Shown here piece by piece: positions 51,377-59,611 of a stretch of 64,000 bases of DNA. Source of the stretch: DAISKN01 sp963716925 (GTDB taxonomy: Bacteria; Acidobacteriota; Vicinamibacteria; Marinacidobacterales; SMYC01); contig CAVQUX010000006.1 of the NCBI GenBank assembly GCA_963716925.1, positions 806,001-870,000 of the forward strand, in the 5' to 3' direction. The stretch's first letter is position 1. The number at the start of each line of letters is the position of its first letter. The translations under genes were made by a program, and so were the position numbers. The notes below the pieces were generated by a model, which ran no database searches, had not been told where the DNA came from, and saw only the letters and a list, made by a program, of their open reading frames with translations.

Positions 51377-51814
51377 ATGAATCTGGTAGTCCGAGATCCA
51401 TTCTGGAAAGAGTTCAGCACTCTCTCGACCCGGCTCAACCGACTTCTCGACACCCCGCGCGAGGACAACAATGACCTCCTCGGAAGCTGGAGCCCGGCCG
51501 TCGACATCTTCGACAAGGGCGGCGAGGTGGTCATCCACGCCGAGCTTCCCGGGATCAAGAAAGAGGACATCGACGTCCGCGTCGAGAACAACGTCCTCAC
51601 CATCCGCGGAAAGAAAGAACGCAAGGAAGAGGTCAAGGAAGAGGGCTACTTCCGCGCCGAGCGCGCCTACGGCTCGTTCAGCCGCTCGTTCAGCCTTCCG
51701 AGCACGGTCGAGGTCGGGAAGATTGCGGCCGAGTACAAGGATGGAATCCTGACTCTCCGCCTTCCCAAGGCCGAAGAGGCCAAACCGCGTCAGATCGAGG
51801 TCAAGATCTCCTAA
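51377..51814 (+). CDS. Small heat-shock protein Hsp20/alpha-crystallin
   Basis: 145 aa from the ATG at 51377 with AAGGAGA 6 nt upstream. An alpha-crystallin domain spans about 40-135: AVDIFDKGGEVVIHAELPGI, then VENNVLTIRGKKERKEE and FSLPSTVEVGKIAAEYKDGI. The C-terminal I-x-V-type anchor is IEVKIS. An ATP-independent holdase that binds unfolding proteins in heat stress. Own promoter and operator upstream, terminator downstream. Confidence 0.93.
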   Translation: MNLVVRDPFWKEFSTLSTRLNRLLDTPREDNNDLLGSWSPAVDIFDKGGEVVIHAELPGIKKEDIDVRVENNVLTIRGKKERKEEVKEEGYFRAERAYGSFSRSFSLPSTVEVGKIAAEYKDGILTLRLPKAEEAKPRQIEVKIS

Positions 51815-51828
51815 GGCTCGAGAACAGA

Positions 51829-51876
51829 ACGCAAAGGCGCAAAGAATCGTCCTTGCGCCTTTGCGTCCTTCTTTTT
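51829..51876 (+). terminator. Terminator between hsp20 and hldC
   Basis: Perfect 14-bp stem ACGCAAAGGCGCAA (51829-51842) / TTGCGCCTTTGCGT (51853-51866), 10-nt loop, then CC and a T-rich run TTCTTTTT. Convergent genes on both sides; it may work both ways, though the T-run favours the hsp20 direction. Confidence 0.8.
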
Positions 51877-51881
51877 CCAGC

Positions 51882-52367
51882 TCATTTTTTTCCGAACCGC
51901 TCGAGGACCGAGGCGATCAGATCCCGCGTCGAGTGGTCTTTGGGATCGCCCACGATCCGGGTGTCGCCTGAAAGCCGCCGCATGACCTCACGCTCGGGAA
52001 CGCTCTCCCGCGTATAGTCGGTCCCCTTGCAGTGGACGTCGGGCCGGAGCCGCTCGAGGAGCTCCGCCACGTCGTCGTCCTCGAAGACGACGACTATATC
52101 GACGCCTTCGAGCGCGGCCACGATCTCCGCGCGCTCGCGCGCGGGAAGGATCGGCCTGCCTGCTCCCTTCCTGCGCGCCGTCGAGGCGTCGCCGTTCACC
52201 CCCACTACGAGGAAGTCTCCCTCCGCGCGCGCCCCCTTCAGGTACCGCACATGCCCGACATGGAGGAGGTCGAAGTGGCCGTTCGCGAGAACTACGCTCT
52301 TCCCCTGCTCTCGCGCCCCCCGGACCAGGCTTTCGGCTCGTTCGAGCGAGGCCGACTCCCCCATCAC
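51882..52367 (-). CDS. hldC: D-beta-D-heptose 1-phosphate adenylyltransferase (HldE C-domain as separate gene)
   Basis: 161 aa. Nucleotidyltransferase fold with ANGHFDLLHVGHVRYL (HxGH near 37), GVNGDASTARRKG and VFEDDDVAELLERLRPD, as in the second domain of RfaE/HldE. It activates heptose 1-phosphate for LPS core synthesis, giving ADP-glycero-manno-heptose. It overlaps hldA by 4 nt (ATGA). Last gene of the seven-gene LPS operon. Confidence 0.9.
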   Translation of the reverse strand: MMGESASLERAESLVRGAREQGKSVVLANGHFDLLHVGHVRYLKGARAEGDFLVVGVNGDASTARRKGAGRPILPARERAEIVAALEGVDIVVVFEDDDVAELLERLRPDVHCKGTDYTRESVPEREVMRRLSGDTRIVGDPKDHSTRDLIASVLERFGKK

Positions 52368-53398
52368 GTCCGGTCCGACTCGACCGCCCGCTGCAGCTCC
52401 TCCCGGGAGACCGTCGCCGTTCCCCGCTTCATCACGACGATCCCGCCGGCGTAGTTCGCGAGAAGCGCCGCCTCGTAGAACGACGCCCCGGCGCCGAGCG
52501 CGAGCGTGTAGGCGCTGATAACGGTATCCCCCGCCCCGGTCACGTCGGTCACCTGGTCGCTTCCGTAGATGGGGATGCGCCGGGTGGGCCGTCGGTGCTC
52601 GAAGAGCGCCATGCCGTCGCTTCCGCGAGTCACGAGGAGCGAGCGAAGACGAAGCCTCTGGAGGAGCTTGCGGCCCGACTTTTCGAGCATCGCCTCGTCG
52701 TGTCCGATCGCGACCTCCAGAGCCGCCTCCACCTCGGGCTCGTTCGGAGTCGCCGAGGTGAAGCCGGTGAAATCGCAGAGCGATCGCCGCGAGTCGAGGA
52801 CCGCCGTCTTTCGAAGGGAGGCCGCGCGCCGCGCCAGGGAATTCCCGAGCTCCCTGGTGACGAGGCCGTAGTCGTAGTCCGAGACCATGACCGCACCGGA
52901 TTCCGGAAGAAGGTCCTTGATGGCCGCGTTCAGACGAAGCTCGAGCTCCCGCGTTTCGGGGACGCGCGTCCTGCGGTCGATGCGGACCACCTGCTGCTTC
53001 GCCGAATGCGGACCTCCCGCGAGGATCCGGGTCTTCGTCGGGGTGGTGAAGCCGCGGACCGCCTGAACGCCGGAGACGTCGACCTTCGACTTCCTGAGCT
53101 CGGAGAGAAGCTCCCGTCCTGAAGAGTCCTCGCCCACGATCCCGACGGCGAAAGCGCGCCCTCCGAGGGCAGCGATGTTGTTCACGGCGTTCGCCCCGCC
53201 TCCGGGAACGATGCGGCTCTCGTCGTAGTCGAGGATCAGGACCGGGGCCTCGCGGCTCACCCGCGAGATTTGCCCGACGATGTACTCGTCGGCCACGAGG
53301 TCGACGACCGCCAGGACCTTCACTCCGGAGAAGGAATCGATGAGCGAGAGCAGGCGCTCCCGGGTCGGCTCCGCGCTCGGTCGCGGGCTTCTCTCCAT
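52364..53398 (-). CDS. hldA: D-glycero-beta-D-manno-heptose-7-phosphate kinase (HldE N-domain as separate gene)
   Basis: 344 aa from ATG 53398. PfkB-type sugar kinase: VPGGGANAVNNIAALGG near 62, GIVGEDSSG, and DVTGAGDTVISAY near 290 with the catalytic Asp. It phosphorylates heptose 7-phosphate at C1, the step before GmhB. In many bacteria this is fused to HldC; here two overlapping genes take its place. The start is set by homology; no strong ribosome site. Confidence 0.9.
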   Translation of the reverse strand: MERSPRPSAEPTRERLLSLIDSFSGVKVLAVVDLVADEYIVGQISRVSREAPVLILDYDESRIVPGGGANAVNNIAALGGRAFAVGIVGEDSSGRELLSELRKSKVDVSGVQAVRGFTTPTKTRILAGGPHSAKQQVVRIDRRTRVPETRELELRLNAAIKDLLPESGAVMVSDYDYGLVTRELGNSLARRAASLRKTAVLDSRRSLCDFTGFTSATPNEPEVEAALEVAIGHDEAMLEKSGRKLLQRLRLRSLLVTRGSDGMALFEHRRPTRRIPIYGSDQVTDVTGAGDTVISAYTLALGAGASFYEAALLANYAGGIVVMKRGTATVSREELQRAVESDRT

Positions 53399-53505
53399 GC
53401 CGCGGGGCCCCGGGCCTTTGCTTTCGCTGCGGCCACGCTCGCCGAAGTCCCTTCGGGACGAAGGCGGCACCCCCGCCGCTCTCGCTGCGCGACTCGCTCG
53501 CCCGC
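53399..53505. repeat. GC-rich low-complexity spacer between hldA and gmhB
   Basis: 107 bp with no gene, made of GC-rich repeats such as two copies of GACTCGCTCG. A 23-bp part next to hldA (about 53,400-53,425) resembles bases near 61,620-61,645, but the shared GGGCCC palindrome could explain this. Confidence 0.3.
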
Positions 53506-54093
53506 TCACGGCTGACTCGCTCGCGCTGCGCTCGGGCGGAGAGGGCCCCAGAGAATGTCGCAGACCGCGCGGTGGAGGTTCGCGGCGATCAGGTCCGGCT
53601 GGCGCGGCCAGCTCCGTGCCGGATAGCCCAGGTTTCCCTCTCCGTCGCCCGTTCGAACCAGCGCGGCACGCGCCCCGACGCTCCAGCCGGCCTTGAGATC
53701 GCTCTCGTTGTCGCCGACGATCCACGATCGCGAAAGGTCGCAGCCGAGATCCTTCGAAGCCCGGAGGAGCATCCCCGGCTTCGGCTTCCGGCACTCGCAC
53801 CCGTCGTCGGGCCGGTGGGGGCAGTAGTAGATCCCGTCGAGTGCGGTTCCCGCAGCCTCGAGAAGGCGCTGAAAATCTCCGTGGATCTCCCGCAGCATCT
53901 CCTCCGGGAAATACCCGCGGCCGACTCCCGATTGGTTCGTCACCATGACCGCGAGGAACCCTTCGTCTCGAATCGTTCGGATGGCCTCGACCGTCCAGGG
54001 AAAGAGCCGGAACCGGCTCGGATGGCTTACGTACCCGACCCCCTCGTTGAGGGTGCCGTCGCGGTCGAGAAATATCGCGGGCTTGCCGGTCAC
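53506..54093 (-). CDS. gmhB: D-glycero-beta-D-manno-heptose-1,7-bisphosphate 7-phosphatase
   Basis: 195 aa from the GTG at 54093, overlapping the waaF stop by 4 nt (GTGA). HAD phosphatase of the HisB-N/GmhB family: FLDRDGTLNEGVGYV near 7 (nucleophile and acid Asp), MVTNQSGVGRGYF, the zinc-loop Cys/His set CPHRPDDGCECRKPKPGM, and VGDNESDL. It removes the 7-phosphate of heptose 1,7-bisphosphate. The kinase hldA lies next, so consecutive pathway steps are adjacent. Confidence 0.93.
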   Translation of the reverse strand: MTGKPAIFLDRDGTLNEGVGYVSHPSRFRLFPWTVEAIRTIRDEGFLAVMVTNQSGVGRGYFPEEMLREIHGDFQRLLEAAGTALDGIYYCPHRPDDGCECRKPKPGMLLRASKDLGCDLSRSWIVGDNESDLKAGWSVGARAALVRTGDGEGNLGYPARSWPRQPDLIAANLHRAVCDILWGPLRPSAARASQP

Positions 54094-55130
54094 GAGAGCC
54101 GCGCCTCCACGGGCGCAAGGGCCATCGCTTCCTGGTAGACCCGTCCCACGCCGATTCTTTCCATGCACCGATGGTCGATGGGGCAGTCGCGGTACAGGCA
54201 GGGGCTGCACTCGACGGACTCCCGCACGAACTTGGCTCTGGGACCGAGGGGGCCGGTCTCGCTGGGATCCGTCGGTCCGAAGACCGCGAGCGTCGGAACG
54301 CCGAGGGCGGCGGCGAGGTGCATCGGCCCGGAGTCGTTCGAGAGGAAGAGCGAAAGCTCGGCGAGGACCCCGATGAGCTCCCGGAGCGAGGTCTTTCCCT
54401 GGAGCATGAGCGGAGGCTCGTCGAGCGCGGCCCGAACCTCATTGGCGAGAGAGCTCTCGGACGGCCCCCCGAGAATCACCACCCGCGCTCCCGTCGAGGC
54501 CGCGAGCTTTTCCATCACCTCGCCGAAGCGGGCAGCGCTCCAGATTTTCGCCCGGCTGTTGGTAGCGCCGGGGTGAACGCCGACCAGCGTCGTCTTCCCG
54601 TCCCATCCTTCCGCTTCCAGCAGCGCCCGGGCGCCCTTCCGGTCGGGCTCACTCGCCTTCAAGCTCACGTCCGGAATCGAGGTCCGAAACCCGAGGCCGC
54701 TCATGAGCTCGAGGTAGTAGTACGACTGATGGCGTCCGAAGGGGCGGTGAGCGGGCGGCACTTTTCGCGTGAGAAGAAACCCGCGGCTGTCCGTCGCGTA
54801 CCCCCAGCGTTCGGGGATTCCCGCGAGACGCGCGAACGCAGCGGCGCGGAAGGCATTCGGAAGAAGGAGGCAGGCGTCGAAGCCCTCGGAACGGATGCGC
54901 CCCGCCGCGGATCGAAGGCCCCGGAGCCCTCGATCGGACCCGCGAGGATCGTAGTCCAGAGTCGCGTCGACTTCGTCGATCCCTTCGTAGAGCCCGGCGA
55001 GGGACGGCCGGGCGAGGGCGACGATGCAGGCCTCGGGGCGTTCGCGCCTCAACACCCGCACCGCACCGAGCGACATCACGGCGTCGCCGATCCAGCTCGG
55101 AGCGAAGACCAGAATCGACTCGCGGCTCAC
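54090..55130 (-). CDS. waaF: Lipopolysaccharide heptosyltransferase II
   Basis: 346 aa from the GTG at 55130, overlapping lpxL by 4 nt. GT9 family: APSWIGDAVMSLGAVRVL at the N-terminus, GVHPGATNSRAKIWSAARFG near 195 and SNDSGPMHLAAALGVPTLAVFG near 272. It transfers heptose from ADP-heptose to the LPS inner core. The C-terminal CSPCLYRDCPIDHRCM cluster is common in WaaF. Confidence 0.92.
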   Translation of the reverse strand: MSRESILVFAPSWIGDAVMSLGAVRVLRRERPEACIVALARPSLAGLYEGIDEVDATLDYDPRGSDRGLRGLRSAAGRIRSEGFDACLLLPNAFRAAAFARLAGIPERWGYATDSRGFLLTRKVPPAHRPFGRHQSYYYLELMSGLGFRTSIPDVSLKASEPDRKGARALLEAEGWDGKTTLVGVHPGATNSRAKIWSAARFGEVMEKLAASTGARVVILGGPSESSLANEVRAALDEPPLMLQGKTSLRELIGVLAELSLFLSNDSGPMHLAAALGVPTLAVFGPTDPSETGPLGPRAKFVRESVECSPCLYRDCPIDHRCMERIGVGRVYQEAMALAPVEARLS

Positions 55131-56098
55131 GTTACCGCAGCCTCGACGGATTCTGAATTGGCGGAATCGGCGGTCCGCGCTTCCGGCGAACGAGACGAGG
55201 GATCCTTCTCCTGGGGAGGCCTGGTGCGCCACCTCCGGTGCATCCAGAGCCAGCAGTCCGGCGCTCTCCGGATGTGGCTCTCCTGAATGCTCGCGAGCTT
55301 CTGGGTGAGGGCGGCGACGGCGGCGTCCCTGTCCATATTGCGATAGGGCTCGACGTCGACGGGATCCTCGTACACCGCGCGATAACGGCCGGAGGCGATC
55401 GGATAACAGAACGCGGGGACCAGCGCCGCGCCGGTCTTGAGCGCGAACCAGCTCGCGACCGGGGTCGTCGCCGCCTGCCGGCCGAAGAAGTCGACGAAGA
55501 CGGCGTCCTGGAGATGGACGTTCTGGTCGGTGACGACGGCGACGCACCCGCCCTCCCGCATCAACTTCCGCATCTGCGAGATGGCGCGGCTCTTGTAGAC
55601 GACCTCGTTTCCGGAGATCGTCCGGATCTCCTCGAGCCAGCGGTTGAGGTAAGGGTTGTCCTGTTCGCGTGCCACGAGGTGGAGCTTTCCCACGCGGTAG
55701 CCGTGAGCCACTCCGTGGAGCTCCCAGTTTCCGAAGTGGGCCGCGATCAGGATGACGCCCTTGCCGCGCCGCCGCGCTCGCTCCAGTCTCTCGATCCCTT
55801 CGAACTCGAAACGGGGCTCGAGCTCCGCCCAGCTCGGACGGCCGAGAGTCAACATCTCGAAGAGCATGGCCCCGAAATGCCGGAAGGCGCCTTCGGCGAT
55901 CGCCCGCTTCTCCGCGGCGCTCTTTTCGTCGCCGAACGCCATGTCCACGTTCCCGAGCGTGATCTTACGGTGGCGGGCGTCGAGCGCGTACACGAGACTC
56001 CCGAGAGAGCGCCCGATCGCGAGCCGCGCGGCGTGGGGAAGAAGGCCCGCCGCGGCGCCGGCGGCGCGGGCGAGGAGATACTCGGCTTGGTGCTTCAT
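55127..56098 (-). CDS. lpxL: Lipid A biosynthesis acyltransferase (LpxL/HtrB family)
   Basis: 323 aa from ATG 56098. N-terminal membrane anchor; HFGNWEL near 122 is the HX4(D/E) catalytic motif, followed by QDNPYLNRWLEEIR and GGCVAVVTDQN. It adds a secondary acyl chain to Kdo-lipid A at the inner membrane. It lies 64 nt after lpxK and overlaps waaF, within the LPS operon. Confidence 0.9.
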   Translation of the reverse strand: MKHQAEYLLARAAGAAAGLLPHAARLAIGRSLGSLVYALDARHRKITLGNVDMAFGDEKSAAEKRAIAEGAFRHFGAMLFEMLTLGRPSWAELEPRFEFEGIERLERARRRGKGVILIAAHFGNWELHGVAHGYRVGKLHLVAREQDNPYLNRWLEEIRTISGNEVVYKSRAISQMRKLMREGGCVAVVTDQNVHLQDAVFVDFFGRQAATTPVASWFALKTGAALVPAFCYPIASGRYRAVYEDPVDVEPYRNMDRDAAVAALTQKLASIQESHIRRAPDCWLWMHRRWRTRPPQEKDPSSRSPEARTADSANSESVEAAVT

Positions 56099-56162
56099 CG
56101 GTTGAGGGCTCGGCCCGAACACGAAAGAATAACACCGAAGCCGGGATGGAGAAAAAGCGGCT

Positions 56163-57179
56163 TCACGGCAGCCGTTCGAGAAGAGCCTCGAGCACCGGCC
56201 GGTCGAGGATCTCGGTCTCGACTCGAATCACGTAAAGGGGAATCGCACCCGGAGCCGATACCATTTTCACCGCATCCTTCCCCGTGGTGAGGACCGCCAC
56301 GGCTCCCTTCCGCTTCGCTTCCTCGGCCAGAGACTTCACCTCCGCCGGGTCCCACCAGTGGTGATCGCGGCGCGCGGCGGTGAAGACCACGTCCGCGGGG
56401 ATCGATTCCAGGACCCGCTCCGGGCGCGCGACCCCGAGGAGCACTCCCACCCGGCGTCCGCGGAAACTCTCGGGCCCGAGGACCTCGGAGCCGTCCAGCG
56501 AAGCGAAGCCCACGAGCCGGTTTCGCGCGCGAATCGAGGGGAGCTCGGGCGCCGCCCGGCCGACGAGGCGGCGCAGCTCCTCCCCCCCCGGGGCATCCTC
56601 GCTCCACCGAGTCCAGACGACGGCATGGGCGCGCGAGAGGCTCCCGAGCGGCTCGCGCAGCCTTCCGTACGGAAGGAGGCGCAGACTCGCCACCGGCTCG
56701 TGCGCGTCGAAGCAGACGAGGTCGAGGTCGCGGCGGACCCGACGGTGCTGAAAACCGTCGTCGAGCAGGATGAGGTGGGGGCCCAGGAGATCGACGAGCT
56801 CGCGACCGGCGGCGGCCCGGTTCGGTCCGACGGCGACCACCAGGCCCGGGACTCCGCGCGCCAGCTCGAGAGGCTCGTCGCCGGAGTCTTCCGCCGACGC
56901 GAGGATCCGTTTTCCATCGGAGACCAGAACGAAAGCGGACCGTGACCGCCGGCCGTAGCCGCGCGACAGCACCGCCACCCGGTCGCGGCCGAGGAGCTCG
57001 CGCGCCAGAGCCGCGACGAACGGAGTCTTCCCGCTTCCGCCGACGGTGACATTGCCTACGCTCACGACCCCCCTGGACGGAAAGCTCGTCGACGCCTCGG
57101 GGTTGCGGTCGTAGTGCCGGTTCCGAAAGTAAACTCCCGTTCCATAGAGCCAGGAAAGAGGGGCGCCGAGAAGGCTCAT
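56163..57179 (-). CDS. lpxK: Tetraacyldisaccharide 4'-kinase
   Basis: 338 aa from ATG 57179, overlapping waaA by 4 nt (ATGA). Walker A GNVTVGGSGKTP near 46, LSRGYGR near 80, and LLDDGFQHRRVRRDLDLV near 145, all diagnostic. It phosphorylates the 4' position of the lipid A disaccharide at the membrane. Confidence 0.93.
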   Translation of the reverse strand: MSLLGAPLSWLYGTGVYFRNRHYDRNPEASTSFPSRGVVSVGNVTVGGSGKTPFVAALARELLGRDRVAVLSRGYGRRSRSAFVLVSDGKRILASAEDSGDEPLELARGVPGLVVAVGPNRAAAGRELVDLLGPHLILLDDGFQHRRVRRDLDLVCFDAHEPVASLRLLPYGRLREPLGSLSRAHAVVWTRWSEDAPGGEELRRLVGRAAPELPSIRARNRLVGFASLDGSEVLGPESFRGRRVGVLLGVARPERVLESIPADVVFTAARRDHHWWDPAEVKSLAEEAKRKGAVAVLTTGKDAVKMVSAPGAIPLYVIRVETEILDRPVLEALLERLP

Positions 57180-58426
57180 GGCAGAATCTCCCGAAGCGCC
57201 GAGAGGGTGCGGCTCGCGGCCCCGCGATTCTCTTCGACGACGGCGAGGGCCTTCCTGGAGAGCTCCTCGCATCGGTCCCGACTCGCGAGGAGACCGCGAA
57301 GGACGCTCTCGAGCTCCGCCTCGTCCCTCACCTGGAGCGCGGCTCCGGCATCGAGAAACACCCGCGCGATGTCGTGGAAGTTCTGCATGTGGGGGCCGAA
57401 GAGGACCGGCTTTCCCCAGGACGCGGGCTCGATGATGTTGTGCCCGCCCCAGGTCGCGAGGCTTCCTCCGACGAAGGCGTAGTCCGCCTCGGCGTAGACC
57501 GAGGCGAGCTCCCCCAGGGTATCGAGAACGAGCACGTCCGCCTTCCCCGCATCGTCGCCGCGGGAGCGCCGGGCGGCACGGAGGCCGCGAGACGAGGCGA
57601 GCTCGAATACCGCGTCGAACCGGGCCGCGTGCCGCGGCGCCACGACGAGGAAGAGGTCCGGCGCCGAGAGGCGGAGGCGCTCGAACACCGAGAACAGGAT
57701 CCGTTCCTCGGGGTCGAGGGTGCTCCCCGCGACGAGAATGCGGCGGCCCTCGGGGGCTACGCGCGCCGCCGGTCTCCTGGCTCCATCCGGGGCGGCGTCG
57801 AACTTCAAGTTCGAGACGACGCGGACCGACGACGGAGCCGCGCCCAGAGCTTCGATCCTCCGCGCGTAGGTCTCGTTCTGCATGAGCAAGCGATCGATCT
57901 CCTTCAGGTAGCGCTTCAAGAAGAACCGGATCCGGAGATAGCGGGGAAACGACCGGTCGGAGATCCTTCCGTTCGCAAGGAGCGTCACCGCACCCGCCCG
58001 GCGCGCCTCCCGAAGGAGGTTCGGCCAGATCTCGGTCTCGATGACGACGAGCGCTCTCGGTCGAACCCGAGCCATCGTCCTTCGCAGGATGAGCGAGAGG
58101 TCGAATGGGCAGTAGAAGAGCTCATCGATTCCCGGGAGCCTTTCTTCGGCCACCTTGCGCCCGGTGGGCGTGGTGACCGAGAGCGCGAGCTTCGTGCCGG
58201 GAAACGCCTCGCGCAGGTGGGGCACGAGGATGCCCGCGGCGATGACTTCGCCGACGGAGACCGCGTGGATCCAGATCGAGCGCTCGTCCCCGCTGCTGCC
58301 CCCGGCTCCGAACAGGCGCTCGCGAAGACTGTCCCCGAATCCCGGCTCCCGCAGGCTGCGGTAGAGGAAATAGGGGGCTGAAAGGACGAGGGCGCACCCG
58401 TAAAGAAAGCTGTACAGGAGGTACAT
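57176..58426 (-). CDS. waaA: 3-deoxy-D-manno-octulosonic acid transferase
   Basis: 416 aa from ATG 58426. An N-terminal membrane segment is followed by a GT30 domain: HAVSVGEVIAAGILVPHLRE near 52, SVTTPTGRKVAEE, VVIETEIWPNLLREARR near 128, and ATWGGHNIIEPASWGKPV near 318. It attaches Kdo to lipid IVA. First gene of waaA-lpxK-lpxL-waaF-gmhB-hldA-hldC. A TATAGT hexamer lies about 25 nt upstream, but no clear -35. Confidence 0.93.
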   Translation of the reverse strand: MYLLYSFLYGCALVLSAPYFLYRSLREPGFGDSLRERLFGAGGSSGDERSIWIHAVSVGEVIAAGILVPHLREAFPGTKLALSVTTPTGRKVAEERLPGIDELFYCPFDLSLILRRTMARVRPRALVVIETEIWPNLLREARRAGAVTLLANGRISDRSFPRYLRIRFFLKRYLKEIDRLLMQNETYARRIEALGAAPSSVRVVSNLKFDAAPDGARRPAARVAPEGRRILVAGSTLDPEERILFSVFERLRLSAPDLFLVVAPRHAARFDAVFELASSRGLRAARRSRGDDAGKADVLVLDTLGELASVYAEADYAFVGGSLATWGGHNIIEPASWGKPVLFGPHMQNFHDIARVFLDAGAALQVRDEAELESVLRGLLASRDRCEELSRKALAVVEENRGAASRTLSALREILP

Positions 58427-58465
58427 GAGCCGCTGTTGGAGGAAAATACTATAGTTCGGGCCGTC

Positions 58466-58495
58466 TTGACGCTCCGGACGGCCGGGGCCTATACT
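58466..58495 (+). promoter_or_regulatory. Promoter of gap
   Basis: TTGACG, 18-bp GC-rich spacer, TATACT; predicted +1 near 58502 and a 44-nt leader with AAAGGGAG before the ATG. Confidence 0.65.
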
Positions 58496-58545
58496 CGGGC
58501 GCCGGCCCGCGCTCTCGTTCCGCTTTCCTCGAAAGGGAGTCCTCG

Positions 58546-59553
58546 ATGGCAATCAAGGTTGGGATCAATGGATTTGGACGCATCGGAAGGAACGTCTTTC
58601 GAGCGGCGATTCAGGACGCGGAGATCGACATCGTCGCCGCGAACGACGTGACCGACGCCGCGACGCTCGCGCATCTGCTCAAGTACGACTCGGTTCTCGG
58701 GAACCTCAAGGAAGACGTGCGCGCCGAGGGAGACACCATCTTCGCCGGCGAGGAGAGCTTCAAAGTTCTGAAAGAGAAGGACCCGGCGAACCTGCCGTGG
58801 AAAGCTCTCGGGGTCGATATCGTTCTCGAGTCGACCGGTCTGTTCACCAAGCGGGACGACGCCGCCAAGCACCTCTCCGCCGGCGCGAGGAAGGTCATCA
58901 TCTCCGCTCCCGCCAAGGGGGAGGACATCACCATCGTGATGGGGGTGAACGACGACAAGTACGATCCGTCGAAGCACCACGTGCTCTCGAACGCTTCCTG
59001 CACCACGAACTGCCTCGCCCCGGTCGTCAAGGTCCTGCACCAGGAGTTCGGCCTGAAGAAGGGCATCATGACCACGGTGCATTCCTACACCAATGATCAG
59101 AAGCTCCTGGATCTGCCGCACAAGGACCTCAGGAGGGCGCGGGCGGCGGCGCTCTCGATGATCCCGACCACGACCGGAGCCGCCATCGCCGTCACCAAGG
59201 TGCTCCCCGAGCTCGAGGGACGACTCGATGGAATCTCGGTGAGGGTCCCGACTCCGAACGTCTCGTTGACCGACTTGACCGCCGTTCTCGACAGCAGGGT
59301 GACGGCGGAGCAGGTGAACCGGGCTTTCGACGACGCCGCCCGGGGGAGCCTCAAGGGGATTCTGGCCGTCTCGCACGAGGAGCTGGTCTCCAGCGATTTC
59401 CGGGGGAATCCGAACTCCTCCATCGTCGACGCCCCGTTCACCAAGGTGGTGGACGGAGACGCGGTGAAGGTCCTCTCCTGGTACGACAACGAATGGGGCT
59501 TCTCCTGCCGGGTGATCGACCTCATTCACCTCATGGCCAACCGGGGCCTCTAG
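58546..59553 (+). CDS. gapA: Glyceraldehyde-3-phosphate dehydrogenase, type I
   Basis: 335 aa, full length. NAD-binding GINGFGRIGRNVFRAA at the N-terminus, the catalytic Cys in SNASCTTNCLAP near 151, HSYTNDQ and the C-terminal SWYDNEWGFSCRVIDL. It makes 1,3-bisphosphoglycerate in glycolysis. Monocistronic with its own promoter; divergent from the LPS operon. Confidence 0.96.
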   Translation: MAIKVGINGFGRIGRNVFRAAIQDAEIDIVAANDVTDAATLAHLLKYDSVLGNLKEDVRAEGDTIFAGEESFKVLKEKDPANLPWKALGVDIVLESTGLFTKRDDAAKHLSAGARKVIISAPAKGEDITIVMGVNDDKYDPSKHHVLSNASCTTNCLAPVVKVLHQEFGLKKGIMTTVHSYTNDQKLLDLPHKDLRRARAAALSMIPTTTGAAIAVTKVLPELEGRLDGISVRVPTPNVSLTDLTAVLDSRVTAEQVNRAFDDAARGSLKGILAVSHEELVSSDFRGNPNSSIVDAPFTKVVDGDAVKVLSWYDNEWGFSCRVIDLIHLMANRGL

Positions 59554-59611
59554 CGCACCCGTACCGCGGTCGCGGGCGGAAGCGGAAAATGGGGCCCGTA
59601 GCCTCGTCGCA

